The notes beneath the pieces are model-generated. The model had not been told where the DNA came from. It saw nothing but the letters and a program-made list of their open reading frames with translations, and did not search any database. A stretch of 64,000 bases of DNA from Saprospiraceae bacterium (lineage in GTDB: Bacteria > Bacteroidota > Bacteroidia > Chitinophagales > Saprospiraceae). Below are positions 26,763 to 36,020 of this stretch, in pieces (the stretch's first letter is position 1; each line of letters opens with the position of its first letter). The stretch lies in assembly GCA_016708265.1 (NCBI GenBank), contig JADJGA010000012.1:1-64000 (forward strand), read 5' to 3'. Both the position numbers and the translations under genes were made by a program.

Positions 26763-29117
26763 ATGAAAAAATACTTCTTTATCATTTCGCTTTTCATCAC
26801 CCAGATATCTTTTGCTCAAAACAATAAGCAAAATATACGTGGTGTTGTTACCGATAAACTTTCACAAACTTCCCTTCCGGGTTCAGCAGTCCAAATAATA
26901 AATAATACCAACAACAAAGGTGTCGTAACTGATGAAAACGGAAATTATATTCTTACTGATTTGTCTCCCGACAGATACGAAATAAAAGTTTCTTTTATTG
27001 GTTACAAAGAAGTAGTTATTCCCAACGTAATTTTAACATCGGGCAAAGAAACCATCCTGGATATTGCAATGGAAGAAAAAGTTACAAACCTGAATGAAAT
27101 TGTTATTAATGGTAATCTTAAAGATAAAACAATTAACAATTTGACATCTATTAGTGCCCGCACATTTTCGACAGAGGAAGTTAACCGGTACGCAGGTGGG
27201 CGGAGTGATCCTGCACGTCTTGCTGCTAATTTCGCCGGAGTGAGTACCCCCGATGACAGCCGGAATGACATTGTGATTCGTGGCAATTCCCCGGTTGGTG
27301 TTTTATGGCGCATCAATGGAATGAACGTGACCAATCCAAACCATTTTGCAACCGTAGGAACAACAGGTGGTGCGGTGAGTGCATTAAATACCAATCTGCT
27401 GAAGAGTTCCGACTTCTTAACTTCGGCTTTTCCGGCTGAATATGGAAACGCGACGGCTGGTGTTTTCGATCTGGGACTTCGCAGCGGAAATTCGCAAAAA
27501 AGGGAAACAACTTTGCAGGCAGGCCTGATTACCGGTCTGGAAGCTACCACCGAAGGACCAATCAGTAAGGAGAAAGGTTCATCGTATCTGGTGGGCTACC
27601 GCTATGCTTTGGCAGGAGTTGCCCAGGCTGTGGGTGTTGATATTGGCACAACCGCTTTACCTTCTTATCAGGATTTATCATTTAATGTAAGCAGTGGAAA
27701 CAGTAAATTGGGTAAGTTTACCTTGTTTGGAATCCTGGCAACAAGCAGCATAAATATCGAAGGAGGAAACTCAAGTTCCTTGTATGGAAATGGAGCAGGG
27801 CATGATTTGGGCAGTGAAATTGGTATTGTCGGCTTAAAGCATTTCAAACAGATTAACAGCAAATCGTATTTCAGCTCCAATATTGGGATAAACTATTCAA
27901 AGTCGGGGCAAACGGATTATGATGTTGACCGAATGAGCGATTCCACATTTACAAAATCAGACAATAAGGTTACCAAAACAGGTTATAATTTTGCAACAAG
28001 TTATAATTCAAAAATAAATTCAAAGCTATTTATAAAGGTGGGTATCCAGGATGAACTGATTGGGTTGAATCTTTATTACCGGACAAAAGAAAGAATATCA
28101 GATAATTGGAAACAGATTTGGGATTACAACAGTTACACCAACCTGGCACAGGCTTACGTTCATGCCAAATATAGTTTCAATGATAAACTTACGCTCAATG
28201 CTGGTGTACATTCCCAAATGTTTTTCCTGAATAATTCTCTTTCAGTTGAGCCACGTTTAGGGCTGAAATATGAAATTGATAACAAAAGCAGCCTTACTCT
28301 GGGTTATGGACTTCATTCGCAAACGCAGCCCATTAATGTTTACTTTTTACAAACCCAGCTTACTGATGGTTCCTACGTTTATAACAACGAAAACCTCGAT
28401 TTTACCAAAAGCCATCATTTTGTGGTGGGATACGATTTGCAGCCCTTCAAAGACTGGCGGCTGAAAACGGAAGTTTATTATCAGTCGCTCTACAATGTTC
28501 CGGTAAATACATTTTCGAGCAGTTACTCCATGCTGAATACCGGCGCAGGTTTTAAAACCGACCTGGAGGACAACCTTACAAACAGCGGAACTGGCACAAA
28601 TTATGGCGCAGAACTGACCATTGAGAAGTTTTTCGGTAAGGGATATTACGGGCTTTTCACATCTTCTGTTTACAGCTCAAAATACAAGGGAAGCGATGGT
28701 ATTGAACGGAACACGGCATTCAACGGAAAATATGTTTTCAATATTCTGGGCGGAAAGGAATGGAAAGTAGGAAGTGACAAGCGAAACAAAATTTCGACCG
28801 ACCTGAAATATACCTACGCAGGTGGAAGAGCATATACCCCCATTGATTTAACAGCCTCAAATTCTACAGGACGCGAGCAATTATCGACCGATGCCTACTC
28901 CGCTTTTTATCCCAATTATTTCCGGATGGATTTAAAAGCAAGTTATACGTTAAACAGTGCGAAGAAAAAACTATCCCATTCGTTTTCATTGGATTTGCAG
29001 AATGTAACCAATCACAAAAACGTTTTTTCACAAAGCTACGACGACAGAAGTAAGTCAATCAATACGACCTATCAACTTGGATTTTTTCCGAATTTTATTT
29101 ATAAATTGCAGTTTTAA
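26763..29117 (+). CDS. TonB-dependent outer-membrane receptor
   Basis: 784 residues. There is a signal peptide (to about 18, QISFAQ), then a carboxypeptidase-regulatory-like domain at about 23-110 (GVVTDKLSQTSLPGSAVQI, TDENGNYILTDLSPDRYEI), a plug at about 125-245 (RSDPARLAANFAGV, NDIVIRGNSPVGVLWRINGM) and a barrel ending in YQLGFFPNFIYKLQF, with a terminal aromatic as expected. There is no SusD partner. The deacetylase and DUF1566 lipoprotein are directly upstream, and a histidine kinase starts 12 bases downstream, which suggests uptake of a specific acetylated glycan or peptide under local two-component control. Base composition is visibly more GC-rich than most of the window. Confidence 0.93.
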   Translation: MKKYFFIISLFITQISFAQNNKQNIRGVVTDKLSQTSLPGSAVQIINNTNNKGVVTDENGNYILTDLSPDRYEIKVSFIGYKEVVIPNVILTSGKETILDIAMEEKVTNLNEIVINGNLKDKTINNLTSISARTFSTEEVNRYAGGRSDPARLAANFAGVSTPDDSRNDIVIRGNSPVGVLWRINGMNVTNPNHFATVGTTGGAVSALNTNLLKSSDFLTSAFPAEYGNATAGVFDLGLRSGNSQKRETTLQAGLITGLEATTEGPISKEKGSSYLVGYRYALAGVAQAVGVDIGTTALPSYQDLSFNVSSGNSKLGKFTLFGILATSSINIEGGNSSSLYGNGAGHDLGSEIGIVGLKHFKQINSKSYFSSNIGINYSKSGQTDYDVDRMSDSTFTKSDNKVTKTGYNFATSYNSKINSKLFIKVGIQDELIGLNLYYRTKERISDNWKQIWDYNSYTNLAQAYVHAKYSFNDKLTLNAGVHSQMFFLNNSLSVEPRLGLKYEIDNKSSLTLGYGLHSQTQPINVYFLQTQLTDGSYVYNNENLDFTKSHHFVVGYDLQPFKDWRLKTEVYYQSLYNVPVNTFSSSYSMLNTGAGFKTDLEDNLTNSGTGTNYGAELTIEKFFGKGYYGLFTSSVYSSKYKGSDGIERNTAFNGKYVFNILGGKEWKVGSDKRNKISTDLKYTYAGGRAYTPIDLTASNSTGREQLSTDAYSAFYPNYFRMDLKASYTLNSAKKKLSHSFSLDLQNVTNHKNVFSQSYDDRSKSINTTYQLGFFPNFIYKLQF

Positions 29118-29129
29118 AAATTATTCAAT

Positions 29130-30176
29130 ATGCTAAAAACAAAAAAGGGATTTTTTATACTGTATTGCTTAATATGGGCATTGGTTTTCTCTGCACCCTA
29201 TTTAAGAAGTATGCAGGATATAAGTGCTATGCGATGGAACAGAATGATAGGAGATTGGGGTCATCTTTTTTTCTTTTTCATTGTTTTCCTTGTAAATATC
29301 TATTTATTGGTACCAAAATTGCTTTTTAACAATAAAAGGGCTTATTATTATACAGCTGTAGTAATTTCTATTTTGGTTATTACTATTCTTGATATAATTA
29401 TTCTAAATGGAATAAAACCACCTGAAATCCCCATTGAAGGTGGACTTCCCGGTAGTTTCCGAACGGATTCAATTTTTGCTCCTCATTCATTGTTACCCAC
29501 ATTTTTTAATAATTTAATAACCGGTATTTTAATCATTGGAACAGGTACCGCTTTTGAACTCCAATATAAATGGCTGGAGGAAGAAAAGCTACGTAAAGAT
29601 ATTGAGAAAGAGCAACTCAAAACCAACCTGGCTTTGCTGAAAAACCAGATAAGTCCTCATTTTTTGTTTAACAATTTGAGTGTGCTTACATCGTTAGTTT
29701 ACAAGAATCAGGACAAAGCAGTTGAATTCATTAACGAACTTTCAAAAGTATATCGGTATGTACTTGATAATAATAATGCAGAATTAGTTACATTGCAGGA
29801 TGAAATGGATTTTTTGGAACATTACATTTATTTATTGAAAATCAGGTTTGAAAATAGTATTTCGTTTGATATTAAAATTGAAGAAAATAAAAAGCAAGAG
29901 TATGTTTTGCCTATGTGTCTCCAAATGCTGGTAGAAAACACTATTCAACATAATGTTGCGTCACAGGCAAATCCTTTGCTGGTTTCAATTTACACTAATA
30001 ACAATTCTTTAATTGTTGAAAACCAAATTCAACCACGAAACAATTTAAATGAAAGTTCAAAAACCGGACTAACAAATTTAATATCACGATATTTATTCTT
30101 TACAGATGAAAAAATAGAATTTGTAAATAATTCTCAGGTTTTCAAAGTAATTTTACCTTTAATTTATAGGAAATGA
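29130..30176 (+). CDS. LytS-type sensor histidine kinase
   Basis: 348 residues. Four membrane helices lie in the first 150 residues (ILYCLIWALVFSAPYL, HLFFFFIVFLVNIYLLV, YYYTAVVISILVITILDIII, NNLITGILIIGTGTAF), then a short coiled-coil linker (LEEEKLRKDIEKEQLKTNLALLKNQ). The phosphoacceptor His is in NQISPHFLFNNL (about residue 178). The ATPase N box is VENTIQHN. The G boxes are reduced, as is normal for this family. There is no recognisable ligand domain, so the membrane helices or a partner must sense. The stop overlaps the response regulator start (ATGA), so the two are translated together. Confidence 0.93.
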   Translation: MLKTKKGFFILYCLIWALVFSAPYLRSMQDISAMRWNRMIGDWGHLFFFFIVFLVNIYLLVPKLLFNNKRAYYYTAVVISILVITILDIIILNGIKPPEIPIEGGLPGSFRTDSIFAPHSLLPTFFNNLITGILIIGTGTAFELQYKWLEEEKLRKDIEKEQLKTNLALLKNQISPHFLFNNLSVLTSLVYKNQDKAVEFINELSKVYRYVLDNNNAELVTLQDEMDFLEHYIYLLKIRFENSISFDIKIEENKKQEYVLPMCLQMLVENTIQHNVASQANPLLVSIYTNNNSLIVENQIQPRNNLNESSKTGLTNLISRYLFFTDEKIEFVNNSQVFKVILPLIYRK

Positions 30177-30928
30177 AAGTGATAATTATTGAAGACGAAA
30201 AACTTTCGGCCGAACATTTAGCTTCATTGCTTCAAAAAATTGATGAGTCCATTGAAGTTGTACAATATTTTGATACTGTAAAAGCAACAATTAATGCCTT
30301 TAAAACAGGATTACAGGCTGATTTGCTTTTTCTGGATATACATCTGGCCGACGGAAATAGTTTTGAGATTTTCAACAGTGTACAAATTGAAATTCCCATT
30401 ATTTTTACTACAGCTTTTGATAATTATGCAATCCAGGCATTTAAGCAAAACAGCATTGATTACCTGTTAAAACCTGTTTCGTTCCGTGAGTTACAATTTG
30501 CTATAGAGAAGTACAAAAAACATCAACAGCTTGCAGATAAACAACTAATCGAAAATATTACGATAGCTTATCAACATCTGAATAATCAATACAAAAATCG
30601 TTTTATGGTAAAACGTGGCCAAACCATTGAAACTATTGAAACTGCTGATATTCATCACTTTGAAACACATGAAAGTTTATCTTATTTAGTCACTGGAAAA
30701 GGAAAACGTTTCGCAATTGATTATACTTTGGAACATCTGGAATCATTACTTCATCCAAAATATTTTTTCCGTTTAAACCGGAAAATAATTATCAACATTA
30801 AGTCAATTGAAAAAGTAAGCAATTATTTCAATGGTCGTTTGATTATTAATTCAGGATTTTTAGAAGATGATGTGCGTATTGTCAGCCGCGAACGAGTGCC
30901 GGAATTTAAAAAATGGCTGGATAATTAG
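30173..30928 (+). CDS. LytTR-family response regulator
   Basis: 251 residues. The receiver domain (1-120) has the acidic pocket VIIIEDEKL, the phosphoacceptor Asp in LLFLDIHLADG (about residue 60) and the Lys of LLKPVSF (about 100). The LytTR DNA-binding domain spans about 145-248 (RFMVKRGQTIETIETADIHHFETHE, FFRLNRKIIINIKSIEKV). It overlaps the kinase gene by four bases. It probably controls the TonB receptor, deacetylase and lipoprotein genes upstream. No paired LytTR target repeats were obvious by eye in the upstream leader. Confidence 0.94.
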   Translation: MKVIIIEDEKLSAEHLASLLQKIDESIEVVQYFDTVKATINAFKTGLQADLLFLDIHLADGNSFEIFNSVQIEIPIIFTTAFDNYAIQAFKQNSIDYLLKPVSFRELQFAIEKYKKHQQLADKQLIENITIAYQHLNNQYKNRFMVKRGQTIETIETADIHHFETHESLSYLVTGKGKRFAIDYTLEHLESLLHPKYFFRLNRKIIINIKSIEKVSNYFNGRLIINSGFLEDDVRIVSRERVPEFKKWLDN

Positions 30929-31185
30929 ATTTTTTTGAGATACCTTTGTTCAAAAGTGTTTGATTTTTAATTTATAACTTAGTAAAGCACTACTTGACAT
31001 TATTTTTGTTTATTTGTAACATTTTCGTACTATTTTGTTCAATATTTGGCATAAATAATAATTTTTACCAATAAATACATTGGATCGTTTTACCAGGAAA
31101 AACCCACCTCAACAAATAATTTTTCTTATTGCAGCAATTCCGGAGCAGAAACTCCATCAATGTCAAAATTACAGGATCTTATAAT

Positions 31186-31992
31186 TTATTTTGTATATTT
31201 TACAAAGTCTATCACAGGCAACAGATGCCACTGTGTGCCAAATGGATAATCACCGTAATTCAAACGACCTCCAAATCCAAGTTTAAATTTTTTAGTTATA
31301 TTCCAGAATGCCATACCTGTCAATTCTCCGAAAAATCTGTTTGTATTACCATATTCTGCTTTAAATTCATCATCCTGAAATGGGAAAATAAAGATTTCTG
31401 CTTTGCTATAGTAATCAAACTTTCCCGACAATTTCCCTTCAGCCCCGATGTTTAATTCAGTTCCGAAATTCTTATAAAATACATTATTGCGTGGGCTGAT
31501 AATGGGTAAATCAATGGTTGATCCGGGTTCAAGTGAGTTATTCAGCAATGCAAATTCCAGGGACAACCCACCCGTAAGCACATGATTGCTGTTAATTTCG
31601 TAACTTGAAATTATTCCATTACTGATACTCAGCATAAATGGGATATCAAATTCAGGAGAGATAATTCCACCCGTACCTTTTCTTGAGACAAGGCTTAATA
31701 CCGGTGTCGGACAGGATATTCCATGTGTTAATGAAATTTTGCTTTTACCATTATCGGCCAAAGTCCACCTCACAGATATATCCGGTGACATAAATACCCA
31801 CAATGGATGAGCTGAAATTGTGATCCTGTCTGAAATTCCATATTCAGCAAACGAAAACAATGAATATCTCATCTGTGCTTTTTGCATGGTAGCTGCATTA
31901 TGTGCATAGCTTCTGAATGGATTGCTTTGCTGAGCTGAAAGTCCGATTGTGGCAAAAACTATTATTAACGAAAAATATGATATTTTTTTCAT
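31186..31992 (-). CDS. Predicted outer-membrane beta-barrel protein, unknown function
   Basis: 268 residues with a signal peptide (MKKISYFSLIIVFATIGLSAQ). The rest is alternating polar and aromatic segments typical of barrel strands (DRITISAHPLWVFM, MAFWNITKKFKLGFGGRLNYG). I recognise no family. It lies 10 bases downstream of the EEP-family lipoprotein gene on the same strand and is probably in one operon with it. The end faces the LytTR regulator gene convergently across 257 bases in which I see no gene or clear terminator. Confidence 0.75.
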   Translation of the reverse strand: MKKISYFSLIIVFATIGLSAQQSNPFRSYAHNAATMQKAQMRYSLFSFAEYGISDRITISAHPLWVFMSPDISVRWTLADNGKSKISLTHGISCPTPVLSLVSRKGTGGIISPEFDIPFMLSISNGIISSYEINSNHVLTGGLSLEFALLNNSLEPGSTIDLPIISPRNNVFYKNFGTELNIGAEGKLSGKFDYYSKAEIFIFPFQDDEFKAEYGNTNRFFGELTGMAFWNITKKFKLGFGGRLNYGDYPFGTQWHLLPVIDFVKYTK

Positions 31993-32002
31993 AATATTTG
32001 AT

Positions 32003-33091
32003 TTATTTGATTATCCAAAGTGCGCTGACAGCAGCATGGTCAGACTCATTTCTCAATTCCTGCCATGTTTTATGCGAATTGGTAACAAAAGGCCTGTTAG
32101 CAAACAAATAATCAAGTGTTCTGTCCCAGGCTAATTCAGGCTTGGTCGCATGCGAATAATACTTAGACTGATTCGGTTTATATACGCTGAGGGGAAGAGA
32201 ACTTGAATATTTACTGTATAATGGATTGAGCCAGTCCAACTGTTCTGCATAATCACTTCCTTCCTTATGCATAGGATCATCTCCTGTAGCGTGATAGGAT
32301 TCACCGGGGCATATATCAGCAAAGCAATAATCTGTAATATCAGAATTAGGCGGTATAAGATTGTAATCTCCTCCAGTGACCATCGGTTTTCCTAATGAAG
32401 AGATTGAATCACAAATATCCAGATAAGTTTCCAGTTGCCTGAATTTTGTATCATCGGTTGAAAATGCTGAAAGGTGGGTATTTATCACAAAAAATTCCTT
32501 ATTTCCCGGCATAGTGACTTTAGCTGACATTGCTGTCTCGCGAACATAAAAATATTTGGTCAGGGCATCAAGATCACCTCTCAAGGGGAGCGGATACAAT
32601 TTTCCTTCTGAAACCGGCCATCTTGATAAAATCGTATTTCCTTCATTTATCCTGCCCAATCCATCACTAGGCAGGAACTGACTGTTCCATAAAGTGGCAA
32701 AATAACCGTACCCAAAATAGGTTTTGTCCATGATGTACTGCATCTGATCAACATATGCTGATCGTTTCGAATCATAATCGACTTCCTGCAACAATAAAAT
32801 GTCGGGTTTTATCCTGTTTATCTCGGTAATTATACGGTCAAGATTGAAAATGACTTCCTTTCGCTTTAATACTGTACGATCACCGCATGCATCTCCAAAC
32901 CAGAGTATTTCAGCACCGCAGCCAAACCTGATATTCCAGGTCATAACCAGTATAGTGTCTTTTTGGGGACCCTGAACAGAATTGGGTTTGCTGTAATAGA
33001 CGCAATCCCTTTCCTCAGGAATTTTATCCACCAGGGGTGTACATGTGGTAAAAGCCACACATATAACCAAAAAACAGATCATTTTTTTCAT
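32003..33091 (-). CDS. Endonuclease/exonuclease/phosphatase-family lipoprotein
   Basis: 362 residues. The N-terminus MKKMICFLVICVAFTTC looks like a short lipoprotein signal (Cys17). The EEP motifs are in order: MTWNIRFG (about 50-57), LLLQEVD (catalytic Glu, about 100-106), INTHLSAF (about 199-206), GGDYNLIPP (about 239-247) and the late ESDHAAVSALW (catalytic Asp-His, about 350-359). These bind Mg and cut phosphodiester or phosphomonoester bonds. As an exported protein it probably acts on extracellular DNA, phospholipid or phosphorylated sugars. It is the first gene of a two-gene operon with the barrel protein and is divergent from the glycoside hydrolase cluster. Confidence 0.85.
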   Translation of the reverse strand: MKKMICFLVICVAFTTCTPLVDKIPEERDCVYYSKPNSVQGPQKDTILVMTWNIRFGCGAEILWFGDACGDRTVLKRKEVIFNLDRIITEINRIKPDILLLQEVDYDSKRSAYVDQMQYIMDKTYFGYGYFATLWNSQFLPSDGLGRINEGNTILSRWPVSEGKLYPLPLRGDLDALTKYFYVRETAMSAKVTMPGNKEFFVINTHLSAFSTDDTKFRQLETYLDICDSISSLGKPMVTGGDYNLIPPNSDITDYCFADICPGESYHATGDDPMHKEGSDYAEQLDWLNPLYSKYSSSLPLSVYKPNQSKYYSHATKPELAWDRTLDYLFANRPFVTNSHKTWQELRNESDHAAVSALWIIK

Positions 33092-33632
33092 AAGTTTGAA
33101 TTTTGGTATAAAAATGGGATAATAGATTCGAAAACAAAAGTGTAGTTACCGTTCATGCTGCTTCCGGCAGGAACAGTTAGGATTAGCAAATATAAGATAT
33201 TTATAGGACTTTTCCAAAAATATTTACTTTGAGTCAGTTTTTCGCGAATATCTGTATGCGATTTTAACAGATCGATTACAAAAGAAATATGAGGAGAGGT
33301 AAGTTTGTGAAAAACTGGTAAAACTTACCAGGTTTCGCAAATATGGTAAATTTAAAATATCATCGGCCTGAAAATCCAGCAAATCCTATGATCCTGTTAA
33401 TCCTGATTCAGACAGAAAAAATCAGGAATTCAACTAATTAACATTTATTGCGGTTTAAAAAATCTGTGAAACTGTTCATTACATAGATGATCAGAATAAT
33501 ATCTGACAGATCTTATCATTGTTATAAGTAAGGATCAAAATTCATCAAAAAGCTTTTTTGTTGAAAATAAATTAAATAAATTGCAGGTCTGATTAATCTT
33601 TATTGATTTATTAAAAATGCCAAACTAAAACT
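33092..33632. other. Divergent intergenic region with one inverted repeat
   Basis: 541 bases with no gene, between the EEP lipoprotein and the alpha-galactosidase genes. AAACTGGTAA (33312-33321) and TTACCAGGTTT (about 33326-33335) form an imperfect hairpin; its GGTAA/TTACC core recalls the REP palindromes at 13.7-15.8 kb, but the outer arms differ. No convincing -7 element was found ahead of 33633. Confidence 0.4.
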
Positions 33633-35720
33633 ATGAGAAAAATAATTTTGCTTTTTATTATTTTCATCAATCTGATTCCTGTTTCAGGACAAAAATCAAT
33701 CAGCAATAAAATACCCCCAAATGGACCTGCTCAGCTTGAAATTAGTGGCAATAAGCTGATTATCAGATACAATGGAAATGTGATTTTAAATGCTGATATT
33801 TCTAATGAACCTTCTGATTATTACTTCCGGGAGGTGAAAGATGAAGTAAACGGAGCAGTTCATCATTCTTTCACTTTGACATCAAATACCGGAAAGGAAA
33901 TAAAAATCACAGGAAATGTTTTCGGCAGTGAACAATCTTTCCCCTGCGAAGAAAACAGGAATATTGGAAGTACTTTTGTCAGGCATTCCTATGGATTGAG
34001 CCACAGTTTACTGAATAGTGCTATATATGACAGAAAAAATGACTGGTCCTTTTCTGTTGAGCAGGCAAATGTTAAAATTGAACCCGTTTCAGAAGCAGAA
34101 AATGAAAATCAATTCAAAATTGAAATCTCAGGCAGTGAGATCTGTTTCCTTTTTAAACCAAGGTATTATCAAAAACACCGTGGTTTGAAATTTTTTGAAC
34201 CCTGGAATTACAATGTATGGGATAAATCGGTTGCCGGATGGTGCTCCTGGTTTGCTTTCTTCAAAGATGTAAAAGAAAATGATATCAAAGAAATAACTGA
34301 TCTTTTAGCTGAAAAACTTGGTTCTTACGGACTGGAATACATTCAGATAGATGATGGCTATCAGCAGGATGGATCGCTGCCTGAAAACTGGATAAATTCA
34401 AACAAACAATTTCCTTCAGGCATGGATCACATCTCTAAATATATCACCGGAAAGGGTTTTAAACCGGGAATATGGACATATGCTTCATTTCACAACAAAG
34501 ATTTTGCCCTGAAAAATAAGTCATTATTCATAACTGATGATGAAGGAGAACCTGTAAAAGGCAGGTGGGTTGGCTATTCAATGGACGGCTCAAACCCTGC
34601 TACTATAAGCACCTTGATTAAACCAACGTATAAGCATTTTAAAAACACGGGATGGAAATATTACAAGGTGGATGGGTTAAGGCATCTAATGTATGAAGGA
34701 TATAACAGCAATACCGGCTACTTTCAAAAAAAGAAAACAGACCGCGTTGAAGCATTCCGCAATATTGCCAAAGCCATAAGAAGTGAAATAGGAGAAGATA
34801 ATTTCATGCTTGCCTGCTGGGGTATACGCCCCGAACTTATTGGGATAGCTGATGCATGCAGAATTGGCGATGATGGCTTCGGATTAAGAACACTGACCCA
34901 ATACAATTCATTCAACAATGTGGTCTGGAGAAATGATCCCGATCATATTGAACTAACCGAAAAAGCAGCATACCAGTCATGCATGGTAACTTCAATGACA
35001 GGTTCTCTCTTCATGTTGACGGATAAAGCACCTGTCTATAAAACTGATATAATAGAGGCAGCAAGACAATCGATACCGGTACTTTTTACAAAGCCGGGGC
35101 AGATCTATGATATCGATCCTTCATGTTCGATGTATCTGGACAGGGTTGGATCACAACTCAGCGGTTCCGGATCGAGGATTTTCGATGCACGTTATGCTTC
35201 ACCATACACCCATTTCATAACGGAAATAAATAAACCGTATGAAAACTGGCTCCTTCTCGGCAGGACAGATGAAAGCAGGAATAAAATAAGTTTTGCAGAG
35301 ATCGGACTTGATAAGAAAAAGGAATATCTTGTCTTTGAATTCTGGTCAAAGGACTTTATGGGTACTTTTAGTGATGATTTCATACCGGGAGAGATCGATG
35401 CAAAATATAATTGTCAGCTATTCTGCATCAGGGAAAAACAAACAGTACCACAGCTGATAGCCACTAACCGTCATATCTCATGCGGAGGACTTGAAATCGA
35501 AGAATTGAAATGGGAAGGAAAATCACTGAACGGCATCAGCAGTATAGTAGCCAAAGACAAATACAGCATTTATATCTATGAACCACAGGGATATGGTTTT
35601 AAAAGTTTTACCTGTGATGGTGTTGAATTGATAGAAAACAAAATTGAAAACCAGATCAGAAAAATAACTTTCAGATGTGATAATCAAAAATCTGTAAATT
35701 GGAACATTCACTATCAATAA
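33633..35720 (+). CDS. Clan GH-D alpha-galactosidase (GH36-like)
   Basis: 695 residues with a signal peptide (MRKIILLFIIFINLIPVSGQ). An N-terminal beta-sandwich reaches about residue 195. The TIM barrel starts at GWCSWFAFFKDV (about 203), then IQIDDGYQQDG (about 236) and KPGIWTY (about 282). The nucleophile Asp is probably in YYKVDGL (about 346) and the acid/base in RIGDDGF (about 410). A C-terminal beta domain follows. The retaining enzyme would release terminal alpha-galactose from a glycan in the periplasm or outside. It begins a same-strand run of three glycoside hydrolases. Exact GH family membership (GH36 or a close relative) needs a profile search. Confidence 0.8.
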   Translation: MRKIILLFIIFINLIPVSGQKSISNKIPPNGPAQLEISGNKLIIRYNGNVILNADISNEPSDYYFREVKDEVNGAVHHSFTLTSNTGKEIKITGNVFGSEQSFPCEENRNIGSTFVRHSYGLSHSLLNSAIYDRKNDWSFSVEQANVKIEPVSEAENENQFKIEISGSEICFLFKPRYYQKHRGLKFFEPWNYNVWDKSVAGWCSWFAFFKDVKENDIKEITDLLAEKLGSYGLEYIQIDDGYQQDGSLPENWINSNKQFPSGMDHISKYITGKGFKPGIWTYASFHNKDFALKNKSLFITDDEGEPVKGRWVGYSMDGSNPATISTLIKPTYKHFKNTGWKYYKVDGLRHLMYEGYNSNTGYFQKKKTDRVEAFRNIAKAIRSEIGEDNFMLACWGIRPELIGIADACRIGDDGFGLRTLTQYNSFNNVVWRNDPDHIELTEKAAYQSCMVTSMTGSLFMLTDKAPVYKTDIIEAARQSIPVLFTKPGQIYDIDPSCSMYLDRVGSQLSGSGSRIFDARYASPYTHFITEINKPYENWLLLGRTDESRNKISFAEIGLDKKKEYLVFEFWSKDFMGTFSDDFIPGEIDAKYNCQLFCIREKQTVPQLIATNRHISCGGLEIEELKWEGKSLNGISSIVAKDKYSIYIYEPQGYGFKSFTCDGVELIENKIENQIRKITFRCDNQKSVNWNIHYQ

Positions 35721-35853
35721 ATTATACCGACCAAACATTAATTCATTATATTATTATGGACTATATGGTGTTTCATTTTGGTACAAAACAACGGATTGCT
35801 GATTAATTTTAATATAACTTTATTTATAGATGGTTTTAAATGTTATAAATATT

Positions 35854-35957
35854 AACTCTCTGTGGTTCTCTGTGATACCTCAGTGTTACTCTGTGTGACC
35901 CATAAAAAAATTGCACAGAGAACCATAGAGAAGCCACAGAGCTACACGGAGAAAGTT
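35854..35957. repeat. CTCTGTG-type inverted repeat block
   Basis: The left half repeats CTCTGTG units (CTCTCTGTGGTTCTCTGTG, then TACTCTGTGTG) and the right half carries their complements (GCACAGAGAACCATAGAG, GCCACAGAG, ACACGGAG) around an A7 centre near 35902-35909. The block can fold into a long imperfect hairpin between the alpha- and beta-galactosidase genes. Similar blocks are common between genes in Bacteroidota and other phyla. Confidence 0.75.
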
Positions 35958-36020
35958 TAACGTTTTATTACCAGAAATTATAATAAAATTATGAGCCCAA
36001 TAATTGTAAAATTTAATAAC

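Noticed and set aside
27002..27550. 182-residue minus-strand open frame
   Set aside because: Antisense to the TonB receptor plug, Pro/Arg-rich; a by-product of the higher GC there.
31129..31455. 108-residue plus-strand frame
   Set aside because: Mostly antisense to the barrel-protein gene, with no signal or family features.
33312..33335. Hairpin as another REP palindrome
   Set aside because: The GGTAA/TTACC centre matches, but the outer arms (AAAC/GGTTT) do not match GACTT/AAGTC, so I do not count it as the same family.
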